From an uncultured Oscillospiraceae bacterium (GTDB lineage: Bacteria; Bacillota; Clostridia; Oscillospirales; Acutalibacteraceae): a DNA stretch of 64,000 nt. The number at the start of each line of letters is the position of its first letter. Within the stretch, counting starts at the first letter, position 1. The position numbers and the translations under genes are program-made. The notes beneath the pieces are model-generated. The model saw only the letters and a list, made by a program, of their open reading frames with translations, had not been told where the DNA came from and made no database searches. The DNA lies in contig UQKB01000003.1 of assembly GCA_900541565.1 (NCBI GenBank), positions 1 to 64,000 of the forward strand, in the 5' to 3' direction. This document shows positions 7,637-17,338 of the stretch, piece after piece.

Positions 7637-8816
7637 TCTTATTTCTGCCGCTTTAAAAAACATACTGCGTAAAAAGGGAAGAAGCGCGCTTACAATGTCC
7701 GGCATCGCCATTGGCGTTGCATCCGTTATTATTATTAGCTGTATCAGCTCCTGCGGAACGCTGGCCGTAAACGAAGAACTAGACAGCCTGGGCCTTGGCG
7801 GACTCACAATCAGTGCAAGCGACGGCAGTACGGCTCCGCTAACAGACGAAGAGCTTGCAATAATCACAGATTTTTCTGAGGTTACAGATGCAACGCCTGT
7901 ATTAATCCAGACAACGGAAGTATACAGTCAAAATCAAAAGCAGGATGCTTTTGTTTGGGGGATTGACAGCGCTGCAAAAGACGCCGTATCCTTAAAACTT
8001 TTGTACGGCAGGTTTTTAAACCATGCAGACATTGGCAGCAGCGCAAAGGTCTGTATGGTGGATCGGACTTTTGCAAACACCATTTACAAAAGAGATAACG
8101 TGGTTGGCAAGCAAATTTCTATAAAAAGCGGTGACCTTATAGAAAATTACAGCATTGTCGGCGTTATCAGCACAGGCAGCGGACTTTTGCAAAATGCTAT
8201 GGGAACGTATTTGCCCAATTTTATTTATGCGCCATATACAACGGTTCAGGAGTCGACCGGAACAAGCGGCTACCACCAGATTATCCTTAAGGTAAACGAT
8301 GTATCAAACCTGGATATGCTCAGCGAAAGCATCCTAAAAAAGCTTAACAACGCAAACGGAGTTTCAGACGGCTATAAAGCTACCAATCTTGCAAAACAGC
8401 GCGACATCCTTTTAAATATTCTGGACATTGTTACGCTGATTTTAAGCGCAGTAGGCGCCGTGTCGCTTGTTGTGGCCAGTTTAAGCATTATGACCGTTAT
8501 GCTTGTGTCTGTCAGTGAGCGCACACGTGAAATTGGGATAAAAAAATCAATTGGTGCCAAAAAAAGCGTTATTATGGCAGAATTTTTAACCGAAGCAGCA
8601 CTCATATCGCTTGTTGGGTGTATTGTCGGTGTAATTGCCGGGATCCTGATCTCTTTTGCAGGCGCTAATTTATTTTCAATCACCCTAAATGTCAACTATT
8701 TTATTATATTTTTTACTTGTATATTTTCTCTGCTGACAGGCGTTATATTCGGCGTATATCCAGCCCTAAAGGCGGCAAAACTCAAGCCGGTAACCGCACT
8801 CAGAGTAAATAGCTGA
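7629..8816 (+). CDS. MacB/FtsX-type ABC transporter permease
   Basis: A 395-residue permease with the MacB layout: a first membrane segment at about residues 22-42, a large extracytoplasmic domain to about 260, then an FtsX domain with three membrane segments. The FtsX domain contains the coupling-helix motif SVSERTREIGIKKSIGA near residues 294-310 and ends PALKAAKLKPVTALRVNS. Start is TTG at 7629, inside the end of the adaptor gene, so translation is coupled. Families of this kind export peptides, lipids or antibiotics, or sense envelope stress; the substrate cannot be told. No ATPase gene is adjacent, although adaptor-ATPase-permease is the usual order. Confidence 0.85.
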   Translation: MPDLISAALKNILRKKGRSALTMSGIAIGVASVIIISCISSCGTLAVNEELDSLGLGGLTISASDGSTAPLTDEELAIITDFSEVTDATPVLIQTTEVYSQNQKQDAFVWGIDSAAKDAVSLKLLYGRFLNHADIGSSAKVCMVDRTFANTIYKRDNVVGKQISIKSGDLIENYSIVGVISTGSGLLQNAMGTYLPNFIYAPYTTVQESTGTSGYHQIILKVNDVSNLDMLSESILKKLNNANGVSDGYKATNLAKQRDILLNILDIVTLILSAVGAVSLVVASLSIMTVMLVSVSERTREIGIKKSIGAKKSVIMAEFLTEAALISLVGCIVGVIAGILISFAGANLFSITLNVNYFIIFFTCIFSLLTGVIFGVYPALKAAKLKPVTALRVNS

Positions 8817-8856
8817 CGGCTTTCATATATTCATATAGCGAAAAGGATTTTGATTT

Positions 8857-9642
8857 ATGCAGTATATAGAGCATGCCGGACTTCCCCAAAATAAAGTCCG
8901 GCACATGGTCCTTTCAGGTGAATATCCGCTTTTTATCAAAAGGGTGCAGGCGCTTGGACTTTCTGTTATAAAGACGGCACCATGCCGTACTTTACCTTTT
9001 TATGAGCGCTATCACGCCGATCTGCAGTGCCTGCATCTGGGCGGGGTAAACAGCGTTATTTTAAAAGAAAATATACATTTACAAAATGCCTTTGCCGCAA
9101 ATAAGCTTGCTTTCATGCAAAGTAAACGCACTGCAACGCCGGCATATCCGCACAATACTCTTTTAAACTGCGCCGTTGTTGAAAAATTTGTGTTCTGCCA
9201 TAAAAAAGCGGTCGATGCCAGGGTGTTGGATATTTGTGAAAAAATTAACAAAGAAGCCGTATTTGTCCGACAAGGGTACACAAGGTGTTCCACAGCCGTT
9301 ATTGCGCCAAAAGCCCTGATCACGGCAGACCCGTCTATTTACCTGGCGGCAAAAGAACATAAGCTCGATGTTTTAAAAATACAGGAAGGGTACATTGACC
9401 TTCCAGGATATACATATGGTTTTATCGGTGGCTGCTGCGGCTTTATAGACCAGAATACACTTGGCTTTAGCGGTAACATTACAAAGCATCCGGATTATTC
9501 AAATATGAAAGATTTTGCAAAAAATTATAGCGTGGATCTGTATAGCCTTGCAGATTGCATGCTCACTGATATTGGCGGACTGCTGCCAATTACAGAGGAT
9601 TGCACAAACAGCAGAAAAGATTTGCAGCCATACACAGATTGA
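8857..9642 (+). CDS. DUF6873-type protein, probable GME fold, function unknown
   Basis: A 261-residue protein that I recognise as the clostridial family labelled DUF6873 (guanidine-modifying-enzyme fold). Visible features are a conserved LHLGG block, the GYTRCSTAVI strand, an ITADPSIYLAA segment, a glycine-rich YGFIGGCCGFI, then DIGGLLPI near the C-terminus. The repeated strand pattern fits a pentein-like propeller, but I cannot assign a catalytic triad. AAGGA lies nine bases before ATG 8857. It follows the permease after 40 bases and may share its transcript. No enzyme activity is proposed. Confidence 0.6.
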   Translation: MQYIEHAGLPQNKVRHMVLSGEYPLFIKRVQALGLSVIKTAPCRTLPFYERYHADLQCLHLGGVNSVILKENIHLQNAFAANKLAFMQSKRTATPAYPHNTLLNCAVVEKFVFCHKKAVDARVLDICEKINKEAVFVRQGYTRCSTAVIAPKALITADPSIYLAAKEHKLDVLKIQEGYIDLPGYTYGFIGGCCGFIDQNTLGFSGNITKHPDYSNMKDFAKNYSVDLYSLADCMLTDIGGLLPITEDCTNSRKDLQPYTD

Positions 9643-9650
9643 TATATAAT
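9622..9650 (+). promoter_or_regulatory. Promoter upstream of the short ORF/hairpin unit and recombinase
   Basis: TTGCAG at 9622-9627 and TATAAT at 9645-9650 are 17 bases apart, a near-consensus housekeeping promoter. It lies inside the 3' end of the DUF6873-type gene, with transcription expected from about 9657. Confidence 0.75.
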
Positions 9651-9683
9651 AGTAATATAAAAAGCATGATGAAAGGAGACGCT

Positions 9684-9752
9684 TTGGGCAAAAACTGGGA
9701 TTTCAAAATAAAAAACCTCCCCTCACTTATACAAAATATTCATTTTGTATAA
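9684..9752 (+). CDS. Possible 22-residue peptide upstream of the recombinase
   Basis: AAAGGAG at 9672-9678 lies five bases before TTG 9684. In-frame ATGs at 9666 and 9669 also exist but precede the ribosome-binding site. The peptide starts MGKNWDFKIKNLPSLIQN and ends IHFV. Its last nine codons form most of the hairpin at 9724-9755, so a ribosome translating it would disrupt that structure. It may be a leader peptide, an independent small protein, or chance. Confidence 0.35.
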   Translation: MGKNWDFKIKNLPSLIQNIHFV

Positions 9753-9755
9753 GTG
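9724..9755 (+). terminator. Hairpin ahead of the tyrosine recombinase, terminator or translation switch
   Basis: CACTTATACAAAAT at 9724-9737 pairs perfectly with ATTTTGTATAAGTG at 9742-9755, with a four-base loop. Only a weak T-rich stretch follows (CTTTCTTT). The 3' edge of the stem adjoins GTGGAG at 9753-9758, the only Shine-Dalgarno-like sequence before the recombinase start, so the hairpin may control translation as well as or instead of ending transcription. Confidence 0.65.
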
Positions 9756-9777
9756 GAGCTTTCTTTGCCTGCCCCTT

Positions 9778-10809
9778 ATGCATACAGAATATTTAACGCA
9801 ATCGCCTCCTCTGTTAAAGGAGTTTTTAGGTTATTTACAAACGGTAAAAGGAAAATCGCCCGCAACCGTTGACGAATATTTTATGGATCTGCGTACGTTT
9901 TTCCGTTATATGAAAAAAGTGCGCGGCCTTGTTCCAGCAAAGCTTTCCTTAGATAAAATTCAAATTGACGACATAGACCTGGATTTTATAAAAGGCATTT
10001 CGCTTACGGACATTTACGCTTTTATGAATTACAGTATGCAAGAACGCGGCAACAACGCCTCTACGCGCGCCAGAAAGACCTCCAGCATTAAGGCGTTTTT
10101 TTCCTATCTTACAAACAAAAAATGCCTGCTCCCCACAAACCCGGCCGAGGAGCTTGAAACACCCAAGAAAAAAAAGGCGCTCCCCCGGTTTTTAACATTG
10201 GAGCAAAGTCTTGAACTGCTGCAAGCGGTTGAAGGAAACTTTAAAGAGCGGGATTATTGTATTCTTACATTGTTTTTAAATTGTGGTATTCGACTTTCTG
10301 AGCTTGTAAATTTAAATTATACAGATGTTCATATGGATACACACACCATGAAGGTCACCGGTAAAGGCAACAAAGAACGAATTATTTATTTAAACGAAGC
10401 CTGTATAGACGCAATCAGCAGATATCTGGCCGTCCGACCTGTGGAGGGAGTTATTGATAAAAAAGCGCTGTTTATCAGCCGTCAGAACAGGCGCATGAGC
10501 CCCAAAACCGTACAGGCCATGGTCTATAAATATTTACAAAAAATTGGTTTGGATGCAAGCGGATATTCCGTACATAAGCTGCGCCATACCGCCGCAACGC
10601 TGATGTACCAGCATGGCAATGTGGATATTCGGGTTTTAAAGGAAATTTTAGGGCATGAAAACCTGGGAACAACAGAGATCTACACCCATTTGACCAGCAG
10701 CCGTATGGAAAGCGCAGCAAATGCAAACCCGCTGGCACATGTAAAGCAAAAAAAGACAACGCAATCTTCCCCCGCTTCTAACGAGGATGATCTGGAGAAA
10801 AAATCATAA
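9778..10809 (+). CDS. xerC: Tyrosine recombinase, XerC/XerD type
   Basis: A 343-residue site-specific recombinase with an N-terminal SAM-like core-binding domain (to about residue 130) and a C-terminal catalytic domain. The catalytic set is complete: Arg172 (NCGIRLSEL), Lys196 (TGKGNKER), His266 and Arg269 (HKLRHT), His293 (LGHENLGTT) and nucleophile Tyr302. Xer proteins resolve chromosome dimers at dif. The acidic/basic C-terminal tail and chromosomal setting favour Xer over phage integrase, but no dif site was recognised here. In Bacillus, xerC follows trmFO; here it stands alone on the opposite strand. ATG 9778 is the first plausible start; CTG 9769 is better spaced from GGAG 9755-9758. 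Confidence 0.85.
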   Translation: MHTEYLTQSPPLLKEFLGYLQTVKGKSPATVDEYFMDLRTFFRYMKKVRGLVPAKLSLDKIQIDDIDLDFIKGISLTDIYAFMNYSMQERGNNASTRARKTSSIKAFFSYLTNKKCLLPTNPAEELETPKKKKALPRFLTLEQSLELLQAVEGNFKERDYCILTLFLNCGIRLSELVNLNYTDVHMDTHTMKVTGKGNKERIIYLNEACIDAISRYLAVRPVEGVIDKKALFISRQNRRMSPKTVQAMVYKYLQKIGLDASGYSVHKLRHTAATLMYQHGNVDIRVLKEILGHENLGTTEIYTHLTSSRMESAANANPLAHVKQKKTTQSSPASNEDDLEKKS

Positions 10810-10821
10810 TTCCATACACAA

Positions 10822-10860
10822 AGCCCCCAACAGGAAATAAAAGCTTACCTGTTGGGGGCT
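10822..10860. terminator. Bidirectional terminator between xerC and lysA
   Basis: AGCCCCCAACAGG at 10822-10834 pairs with CCTGTTGGGGGCT at 10848-10860. It lies between the convergent stops of the recombinase (plus) and lysA (minus), 12 and 30 bases away, and can serve both. T runs are short (GTTT on plus, TTGTG on minus). Confidence 0.8.
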
Positions 10861-10890
10861 GTTTAACGATAAAATATTGTTTTATAATTG

Positions 10891-12189
10891 TTAAATATCA
10901 TTTTTTATTAAGTCTTCATAAGACTCCCTTTTGACAATGACTCTTGCCTGTCCGTTACGCACCATAACAATAGCCGGCTTAGCTATCCGGTTATAATTGG
11001 AAGCCATAGAATAATTATAAGCGCCTGTAGACAAAACGGCCAAAAGGTCGCCCGGATCCACCGGTGCAATTTTTGTATCTTTTTGTATAAGGTCGCCGCT
11101 TTCACAGCATTTTCCCGCAACCGTTACAATGCAGTCAGCCGGCTTGTCCGCCTTGTTGGCTGTCACAACTGTATATGCAGAGCCGTATAAAGCAAAACGG
11201 ATGTTGTCGCACATACCGCCGTCTACAGAAACATAAGTCCGGATTCCGGGGATTTTCTTTACTGCGCCAACCGTATAAAGCGTAATACCTGCCTCTCCTA
11301 CAATAGAACGGCCCGGCTCAATATAAACAAACGGAACGGGAAGACCATATTCTGCAGCTTTCCCCTTTACCACACCGGAAACATGGCGCATATAATTGTC
11401 GTATTCTGTCGGAGCGTCCTGCTTTGTATAATGGATCCCAAAACCGCCGCCCAAATTCAGCTCACGGATAATATGCCCCGTTTGTATTTTGATTTGATAA
11501 ATCAGCTCCATCATAATCTGGGCAGCTGTAACGAAGGGATCTATATCAAAAATCTGCGAACCAATGTGACAATGCAGCTCAACCAGGTCCAAATTTTTGC
11601 AGGAAAGCGCTTCTTTTACGGCTTCCATGGCTTCTCCTGTTTCGAGCGCAAACCCAAATTTAGAATCAATTTGCCCTGTGCGGATAAAATCATGCGTATG
11701 TGCGTCCACTCCAGGCTTAATGCGCATGGATATCTTTGCAACAATATTTTTTTTCTGTGCAAGTGTATTAAGCTGCTGAAGTTCTGTCAAATTGTCAACC
11801 ACAATCCTGCCTACACCCAGATCCAAAGCCATTTGCAGCTCTTGCAAGGTTTTATTATTTCCATGGAAATGGATTTTTTCCATAGGGAACCCGGCCTGCT
11901 GCGCAGTGTACAGCTCACCGCCGGACACAACGTCAAGCCCCATATTTTCACTGGCAATGATTCTGCAAAGCTCTTTACAGCTGAGCGCTTTACTTGCATA
12001 CAGGGGCAGCCCCTGTCCGTCGTAATAGTTTTGAAAGGACTGTACATACGCTTTACAAGTCTTTCTTATAACGGCCTCATCCATTACATAAAGCGGGGTG
12101 CCGTATTGTTGCGCAAGCTCTACCGTATCGCATCCGCCAATTGTAAGATGTCCCTTTTCATTTATTTGCAAGCAGTCGTTTACAAACAT
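10891..12189 (-). CDS. lysA: Diaminopimelate decarboxylase
   Basis: A 432-residue PLP enzyme converting meso-diaminopimelate to L-lysine and CO2, the last step of lysine synthesis. PLP lysine is Lys67 in YASKAL; HCHIGSQI, GGGFGI, EPGRSIV and the active-site Cys in GGMCDN are all present. Fold type III barrel plus beta domain and length are normal. ATG at 12189 was chosen because AAAGGA lies nine bases upstream; the ATG at 12198 touches that site. engB lies upstream on the same strand with a 48-base gap. The convergent terminator follows. Confidence 0.95.
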   Translation of the reverse strand: MFVNDCLQINEKGHLTIGGCDTVELAQQYGTPLYVMDEAVIRKTCKAYVQSFQNYYDGQGLPLYASKALSCKELCRIIASENMGLDVVSGGELYTAQQAGFPMEKIHFHGNNKTLQELQMALDLGVGRIVVDNLTELQQLNTLAQKKNIVAKISMRIKPGVDAHTHDFIRTGQIDSKFGFALETGEAMEAVKEALSCKNLDLVELHCHIGSQIFDIDPFVTAAQIMMELIYQIKIQTGHIIRELNLGGGFGIHYTKQDAPTEYDNYMRHVSGVVKGKAAEYGLPVPFVYIEPGRSIVGEAGITLYTVGAVKKIPGIRTYVSVDGGMCDNIRFALYGSAYTVVTANKADKPADCIVTVAGKCCESGDLIQKDTKIAPVDPGDLLAVLSTGAYNYSMASNYNRIAKPAIVMVRNGQARVIVKRESYEDLIKNDI

Positions 12190-12237
12190 TGCCCACATTC
12201 CTTTCTTGCTTATAATACTATGTCTGCGCTTTTTATT

Positions 12238-12831
12238 TCACCCATAAAAATCTTCTACATAGGAAGCAATGCATTCTCGTATTGCCTCTTTCCCATCGCC
12301 TTTAAGCGCTGAAAAAGGGAAAAGAGAAATATCCCTGTAGGAAGCCAGCTCATGTTTGAGTGATTCCATACGCTGTATGGTTTGGGATTGATTCAGCTTG
12401 TCCTTTTTGGTCAGGACAATAATAAACGGGAGCCGGCGCTGATACAGAAAATCTATCATCTGCATGTCGTCTTTTGTCGGAGGATGGCGCATATCCACAA
12501 TTTGGACAATCAGACAAAATTTTCGATCCTGCGCAAAATAGCCTTCCACAAGCTGTGACCACCGTTTTTTTTCTGCCTGAGAAACCTTCGCATAACCATA
12601 GCCGGGAAGATCCACCAAACGGAAAGCGCCTACATGGAAAAAGTTAATGGTGGCCGTTTTTCCCGGCGTTGCGCTTACCCTTGCAAGCGCTTTGCGGTTT
12701 ACAAGCTTATTGATTAAGGAAGATTTTCCAACATTGGAACGGCCCGAAAAAACGACTTCCGGCAGTGTAGAAGGCAAAAGCTGCTTTGCAATCCCTGCAG
12801 AAGCTTCAAACCTTGCGTTACAAAAATCCAC
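12238..12831 (-). CDS. engB: Ribosome biogenesis GTP-binding protein EngB/YsxC
   Basis: A 197-residue small GTPase of the EngB group, needed for late 50S subunit assembly. G1 GRSNVGKSS is near residues 30-38, followed by the TPGKT switch, G3 DLPGYGYAK, G4 TKKDKL and G5 FSALKG. AGGGGGGAG upstream of ATG 12831 is a strong ribosome-binding site. It sits directly after lon, as in many Firmicutes (clpX-lon-engB), with a 35-base gap and no terminator between. Confidence 0.96.
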   Translation of the reverse strand: MDFCNARFEASAGIAKQLLPSTLPEVVFSGRSNVGKSSLINKLVNRKALARVSATPGKTATINFFHVGAFRLVDLPGYGYAKVSQAEKKRWSQLVEGYFAQDRKFCLIVQIVDMRHPPTKDDMQMIDFLYQRRLPFIIVLTKKDKLNQSQTIQRMESLKHELASYRDISLFPFSALKGDGKEAIRECIASYVEDFYG

Positions 12832-12866
12832 CGTCTCCCCCCTTTATTTTTTTATAAAATAAATTG

Positions 12867-15278
12867 TTACTGCGGTAACCTGTTTTCCACCTGATTGATA
12901 GCTTTCTGCGCCGGGATAATCTTATTTGCTTTCTCAAGCTCTGTTTTTGTCAGCTTGACCAGCGCGCAGTCAAGTACTTCATTTAAGCTGCTGACCGGAA
13001 CAAAATGCAATGCATTTTTAACCGTACCGTCAATTTCAGAAAGATCGGGCTGGTTATCGTCTGGTATAATAACCGTGTTTACGCCCAAACGGTAAGCTGC
13101 CATAGATTTTTCCTTAAGCCCGCCGATCGGAAGCACCTTCCCACGCAAGGTGATTTCCCCTGTCATGGCAATATCGCTGCGCACCGGGATATTGGTAAGC
13201 GCAGACACAAGTGCCGTTGCCATCGTAATCCCCGCTGAAGGGCCGTCTTTGGGAACTGCGCCTTCCGGCGCGTGAATGTGTATATCATATTTTTTATAAA
13301 AGTCTTCTTCTATTCCCCACCTGTTTGCATGGCTGCGTACACAGGTAACGGCCGTCTTTGCGGATTCCTTCATAACGTCGCCAAGCGACCCTGTCAATTC
13401 AATTTTTCCTGTTCCGCTGACGACAGCCACTTCAATCGGCAAGGTTTCCCCGCCCACAGAGGTCCATGCAAGTCCGTTTGCAACGCCAATTTCGCTGTTT
13501 TTTTCAAGAAGATCTGTTTTAAATTTTCTTGGGCCCAGAAAGGATTCCAAATCCGGCTTATCTACCGTAATGCGCTTTGCCTTATGTTCTACAAGCTTTA
13601 CAGCAGATTTTCTCAACAGCGCCGTAATTTTGCGTTCCAGATTTCTCACGCCGGCTTCTCTTGTATAGCTGTCGATTAAATCATAGATAGCGCTGTCGGT
13701 TATACGGAACATATTGCCGTTAATACCACAATTCTTCATTTGCTTTGGAAGCAGGTGTTTTTTTGCAATATGAAACTTTTCTTCTCTTGTATAGCTTGGA
13801 ACCTCAATCACGTCCATCCTGTCCAGTAAGGGTGTGGGAATCGTGCTTTTATCGTTTGCCGTTGTAATAAACAACACGTTGCTCAAATCAAACGGAAGGT
13901 CTATATAATGATCATGGAAGGTGCTGTTTTGCTCGGCGTCAAGCACCTCCAGAAGCGCAGACGTTGGATCACCCTTATAGTCGTTCCCCAGTTTATCCAC
14001 CTCATCCAGAATAAGAACAGGGTTATTGGTTCCGCAAAGCTTGACCGCATTCATAATCCGCCCTGGCATAGAACCAATATAGGTGCGTCTGTGTCCTCTG
14101 ATTTCAGATTCATCATGTACGCCGCCCAACGCAATCCTTGCAGACTTTCTGTTGATCGCGCCGGCTATAGATTGTGCAATAGACGTTTTCCCTACCCCTG
14201 GCGGCCCAACCAGGCATAAAATTTGCCCTTTCACATGCGGCGCCAGCTTTCTTACGGCAAGCAGTTCTAAAATATGTGACTTGACTTTTTCAAGTCCATA
14301 ATGGTTTTTATCCAGGTAGTGCCTAGCTTTTTCTATATCAATGCGCTCTTTGGTCGATGTGTTCCACGGAAGCTCCAGGCATAAATCCAGATAGTTACGG
14401 ATCACATTGGCCTCCTGCGCGCCATAAGGCATTTTTTCAAGCTTGCTGCATTCCTTTAGAAGAACTTTTTCAACATCCTCTTTTAGCCTTAGCGCAAGCA
14501 CCTTCTCTTTATATTCCTCCGCTTCGACCATTGGATCGTCGTCTTCGCCCAGCTCCTCTTCTATTACACGGAGCTGCTCACGCAGAAAATACTCACGCTG
14601 CCCTTCATCTATGCGCTCTCTGGCCTTGAGGTTGATTTTCTCTTCAATTTCAAGAATAAAAACTTCATTTGTAATATATTCTATCAGCTTTTCCAGGCGT
14701 TTTTTTGTGTCAAAGGTTTCCAGCACCTTCTGTTTGTTCTGATAATCCAGTACAATATTGCCGGTAATAAAATCGGCCAAAGCACCCGGTTCATTGCACA
14801 TGCCCACTTTATAAAGAATATCGGTTGCCATTTTCGGCGAAAGGCGTACATACTGTTCAAATATGCCTTTTGCAGAACGAATCAGCGCAAGCTCTGTAAC
14901 CGATGGCGCAGATGGTTCCTTATGTATTTTTTCGACCTGTGCTGTAAAAAAGGGGGACTCTTTTTCATATCCTAATACGACAGCCCTGCAAATGCCTTCC
15001 ACCACAACGCGAATCACATTTTCCGGCTGTTTAAGCACCTGTACGACCCTGGCGATCGTCCCCACCTTATAAAGATCCGTTGTTTTGGGGGCGTGGATAT
15101 TCACGTCCCTTTGCGCGGTAATAAAGATGGTCTGGTTTGTACGCATCGCCTGATCAATGGCAAGTGCAGACTTTTTTCTTCCAATATCAAAATGCAACAT
15201 CATATCCGGAAACAGTACAAGGCCGCGCAGCGGTAAAACCGGGAGCGTGACGATATGATCTGCTCTATCAAAATCCAT
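12867..15278 (-). CDS. lon: ATP-dependent protease Lon
   Basis: A complete LonA of 803 residues: N-terminal substrate-binding LON domain ([13 protein letters not shown]), helical linker, AAA+ module with Walker A GPPGVGKT near residue 355, and the S16 protease domain. The serine motif PKDGPSAGI carries catalytic Ser at about 680, and the paired Lys lies in the [14 protein letters not shown] region. It degrades misfolded and regulatory proteins in the cytoplasm. AGGAGG upstream of ATG 15278 fits. A hairpin just upstream may reduce read-through from clpX, suggesting lon also has its own control. No CIRCE or CtsR operator was recognised. Confidence 0.97.
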   Translation of the reverse strand: MDFDRADHIVTLPVLPLRGLVLFPDMMLHFDIGRKKSALAIDQAMRTNQTIFITAQRDVNIHAPKTTDLYKVGTIARVVQVLKQPENVIRVVVEGICRAVVLGYEKESPFFTAQVEKIHKEPSAPSVTELALIRSAKGIFEQYVRLSPKMATDILYKVGMCNEPGALADFITGNIVLDYQNKQKVLETFDTKKRLEKLIEYITNEVFILEIEEKINLKARERIDEGQREYFLREQLRVIEEELGEDDDPMVEAEEYKEKVLALRLKEDVEKVLLKECSKLEKMPYGAQEANVIRNYLDLCLELPWNTSTKERIDIEKARHYLDKNHYGLEKVKSHILELLAVRKLAPHVKGQILCLVGPPGVGKTSIAQSIAGAINRKSARIALGGVHDESEIRGHRRTYIGSMPGRIMNAVKLCGTNNPVLILDEVDKLGNDYKGDPTSALLEVLDAEQNSTFHDHYIDLPFDLSNVLFITTANDKSTIPTPLLDRMDVIEVPSYTREEKFHIAKKHLLPKQMKNCGINGNMFRITDSAIYDLIDSYTREAGVRNLERKITALLRKSAVKLVEHKAKRITVDKPDLESFLGPRKFKTDLLEKNSEIGVANGLAWTSVGGETLPIEVAVVSGTGKIELTGSLGDVMKESAKTAVTCVRSHANRWGIEEDFYKKYDIHIHAPEGAVPKDGPSAGITMATALVSALTNIPVRSDIAMTGEITLRGKVLPIGGLKEKSMAAYRLGVNTVIIPDDNQPDLSEIDGTVKNALHFVPVSSLNEVLDCALVKLTKTELEKANKIIPAQKAINQVENRLPQ

Positions 15279-15295
15279 ATACCTTAAACCTCCTT

Positions 15296-15337
15296 TTAAA
15301 AACAGGAGCTGTAACTTGCAGAAAGTAAGTTACAGCT
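15296..15337 (-). terminator. Terminator-like hairpin between clpX and lon
   Basis: AGCTGTAACTT at 15307-15317 pairs with AAGTTACAGCT at 15327-15337. On the minus strand the stem is followed by CCTG and then five T at 15296-15300. It starts 12 bases after the clpX stop and lies directly before the lon ribosome-binding site. Confidence 0.7.
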
Positions 15338-15349
15338 TTGCAACATAAA

Positions 15350-16663
15350 CTACGACGCAGTATTCTTTCTTGGCGTCTTTTTATTATCTTCTTGGTTAAT
15401 ACTCATAAGCGGTTTGCGTTCCTGGTTGTGTATAACCGTAACATTGGAAGGATCTTTGATTGTTTCCGCAGAAATAATCACTTTTTCCGTCGTGCTGTCA
15501 GAGGGTATTTTAAACATCAGCTCTTTAAGCGTGTTTTCCATAATGGAACGCAGCCCCCTGGCGCCTGTTTTTTCTTCAATCGCCTTGTCAGCGATCGCTT
15601 CCAGTGCAGACGGTTCAAATTCCAGCACAACATTGTCCAGAGCAAAAAGCTTTTGATACTGCCGAACCAGCGCGTTTTTAGGCTCTGTTAAAATACGGAT
15701 AAAGGCCTTTTTGTCAAGCCCATTGAGCGCCGTAATGACAGGCAGCCTGCCAACCAGCTCAGGAATCAGTCCAAACTTTACAAGGTCGTGTGAAATTACG
15801 CTGGACATCCAATTGGTTGTATTAAGCTCCTTTTTATCCTTGACCTTTGCGCCAAAACCAAGTGAAGAGGAGCCTGTTCTTCTTTCAACCGTTTTTTCCA
15901 GTCCGTCAAACGCGCCGCCACAGATAAACAGAATGTTTTTCGTATTGATCTGTAAAAATTCCTGCTGCGGATGTTTTCTTCCACCCTGAGGCGGTACGTT
16001 TGAAACTGTCCCTTCCAAAATTTTTAAAAGCGCCTGCTGTACACCTTCGCCGCTGACATCTCTTGTTATCGAAGGGTTTTCTGATTTTCTTGCAATTTTA
16101 TCAATTTCATCTACATAGATAATGCCACGCTCCGCCTTTTCAATATCAAAATCGGCAGCCTGGATCAGTCGCAGTAAAATATTTTCTACATCTTCACCAA
16201 CATAACCGGCTTCTGTAAGCGTGGTTGCGTCTGCAATCGCAAACGGTACGTCCAAAATCTTTGCAAGGGTTTGCGCAAGCAAAGTTTTACCGGTGCCTGT
16301 AGGTCCCAGCAACAATACATTGCTCTTGACAAAATCCACTTCTTCATCTTCATTGTTGATACGCTTATAATGGTTATAAACGGCAACGCTCAACGTAACC
16401 TTTGCATCATCCTGGCCAATCACATATTCATCAAGCTTTTGCTTAATTTCCTGCGGCTTTAAAAGGTTTGTAAAATCCGGAGCTTGGCTTTTTTTCTTAC
16501 CTTTTTCTTCTTCGCCGTCATGTAAAATGGTCAGGCAAAGCTCAACACATTCGTCACAAATATAAACGCCGTTGCCTGCGATCATGCGTCCAACAAGCTC
16601 CTGCGGCTTGCCGCAAAAGGAGCAATGGATTTCTCTGTTTGTATTTTCATCCCTGCTAGACAT
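15350..16663 (-). CDS. clpX: ClpX, ATPase subunit of ClpXP protease
   Basis: A 437-residue AAA+ unfoldase. The N-terminal zinc-binding domain has CSFCGK and CDECVELC (four Cys in the first 45 residues). Walker A GPTGTGKT is near 125, Walker B IIYVDEID near 190, a sensor/Arg region follows and the ClpP-docking loop (IGF/LGF-like, SSLGFGAKV) is present near 275. It recognises and unfolds substrates for ClpP, encoded just upstream on the same strand with a 22-base gap. ATG 16663 follows TAGGAG. A hairpin follows the stop. Confidence 0.97.
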   Translation of the reverse strand: MSSRDENTNREIHCSFCGKPQELVGRMIAGNGVYICDECVELCLTILHDGEEEKGKKKSQAPDFTNLLKPQEIKQKLDEYVIGQDDAKVTLSVAVYNHYKRINNEDEEVDFVKSNVLLLGPTGTGKTLLAQTLAKILDVPFAIADATTLTEAGYVGEDVENILLRLIQAADFDIEKAERGIIYVDEIDKIARKSENPSITRDVSGEGVQQALLKILEGTVSNVPPQGGRKHPQQEFLQINTKNILFICGGAFDGLEKTVERRTGSSSLGFGAKVKDKKELNTTNWMSSVISHDLVKFGLIPELVGRLPVITALNGLDKKAFIRILTEPKNALVRQYQKLFALDNVVLEFEPSALEAIADKAIEEKTGARGLRSIMENTLKELMFKIPSDSTTEKVIISAETIKDPSNVTVIHNQERKPLMSINQEDNKKTPRKNTAS

Positions 16664-16685
16664 ACGTTTTAACTCCTATCGTTTA

Positions 16686-17267
16686 TCATCTGTGGGGAAT
16701 CACTTTATCAATCAGACCATATTCCATAGCCTGCTGCGCCGTCATAAAATTATCACGTTCTGTGTCTCTTGCAATGACATCATACGGTTGGCCCGTATGC
16801 TCAGATAAAATAGTGTTCAGCTTCTTTTTTGTCTGCTGAATATGGTCGGCATGGATCATAATATCTGTTGCCTGTCCCTGTGCGCCGCCGCTTGGCTGGT
16901 GGATCATAATATCGCTGTTTGGCAACGCCAAACGCTTCCCCTTGGCACCTGCCGCCAGCAAAAATGCACCCATACTGGCCGCCATGCCCATGCAGATTGT
17001 GGAAACATCACACTTAATATATTGCATGGTGTCATAGATTGCCAACCCGTCTGTTACAGAGCCGCCCGGACTATTGATATACAGGCTGATATCCTTGGAA
17101 GGATCCTGCCCTTCCAAAAAAAGCAGCTGTGCCACAACAAGACTGGCGGTCACATTGTTCACTTCTTCCGTGAGCATAATAATACGGTCGTTGAGAAGCC
17201 TTGAATAAATATCGTAGGAACGCTCCCCTCTGCTTGTTTGCTCAACCACGTAAGGAACTAAACTCAT
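16686..17267 (-). CDS. clpP: ClpP protease subunit
   Basis: A 193-residue serine peptidase forming the tetradecameric ClpP barrel. Catalytic Ser98 (GMAASMGAF), His123 (MIHQPSGG) and Asp172 are all present, and the length is standard. ATG 17267 follows AAGGGATG. tig lies 71 bases upstream on the same strand; a TATAAA-like element in that gap could give clpP its own promoter but has no clear -35. The tig-clpP-clpX order is usual in many bacteria. Confidence 0.97.
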   Translation of the reverse strand: MSLVPYVVEQTSRGERSYDIYSRLLNDRIIMLTEEVNNVTASLVVAQLLFLEGQDPSKDISLYINSPGGSVTDGLAIYDTMQYIKCDVSTICMGMAASMGAFLLAAGAKGKRLALPNSDIMIHQPSGGAQGQATDIMIHADHIQQTKKKLNTILSEHTGQPYDVIARDTERDNFMTAQQAMEYGLIDKVIPHR

Positions 17268-17338
17268 AATTCATCATCCCTTTTTTTATTTATACTATGA
17301 TAAGCATAGGCAGGAAAATACCATGTTATTCAAAAACT

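Noticed and set aside
11383-12312. 309-residue plus-strand ORF
   Set aside because: It is antisense to lysA and engB, shows no family features, and has no ribosome-binding site; it is a shadow of the real genes.
12867-17267. CIRCE or CtsR operators controlling lon, clpX and clpP
   Set aside because: No TTAGCACTC inverted repeat or GGTCAAA heptad repeat was seen upstream of these genes.
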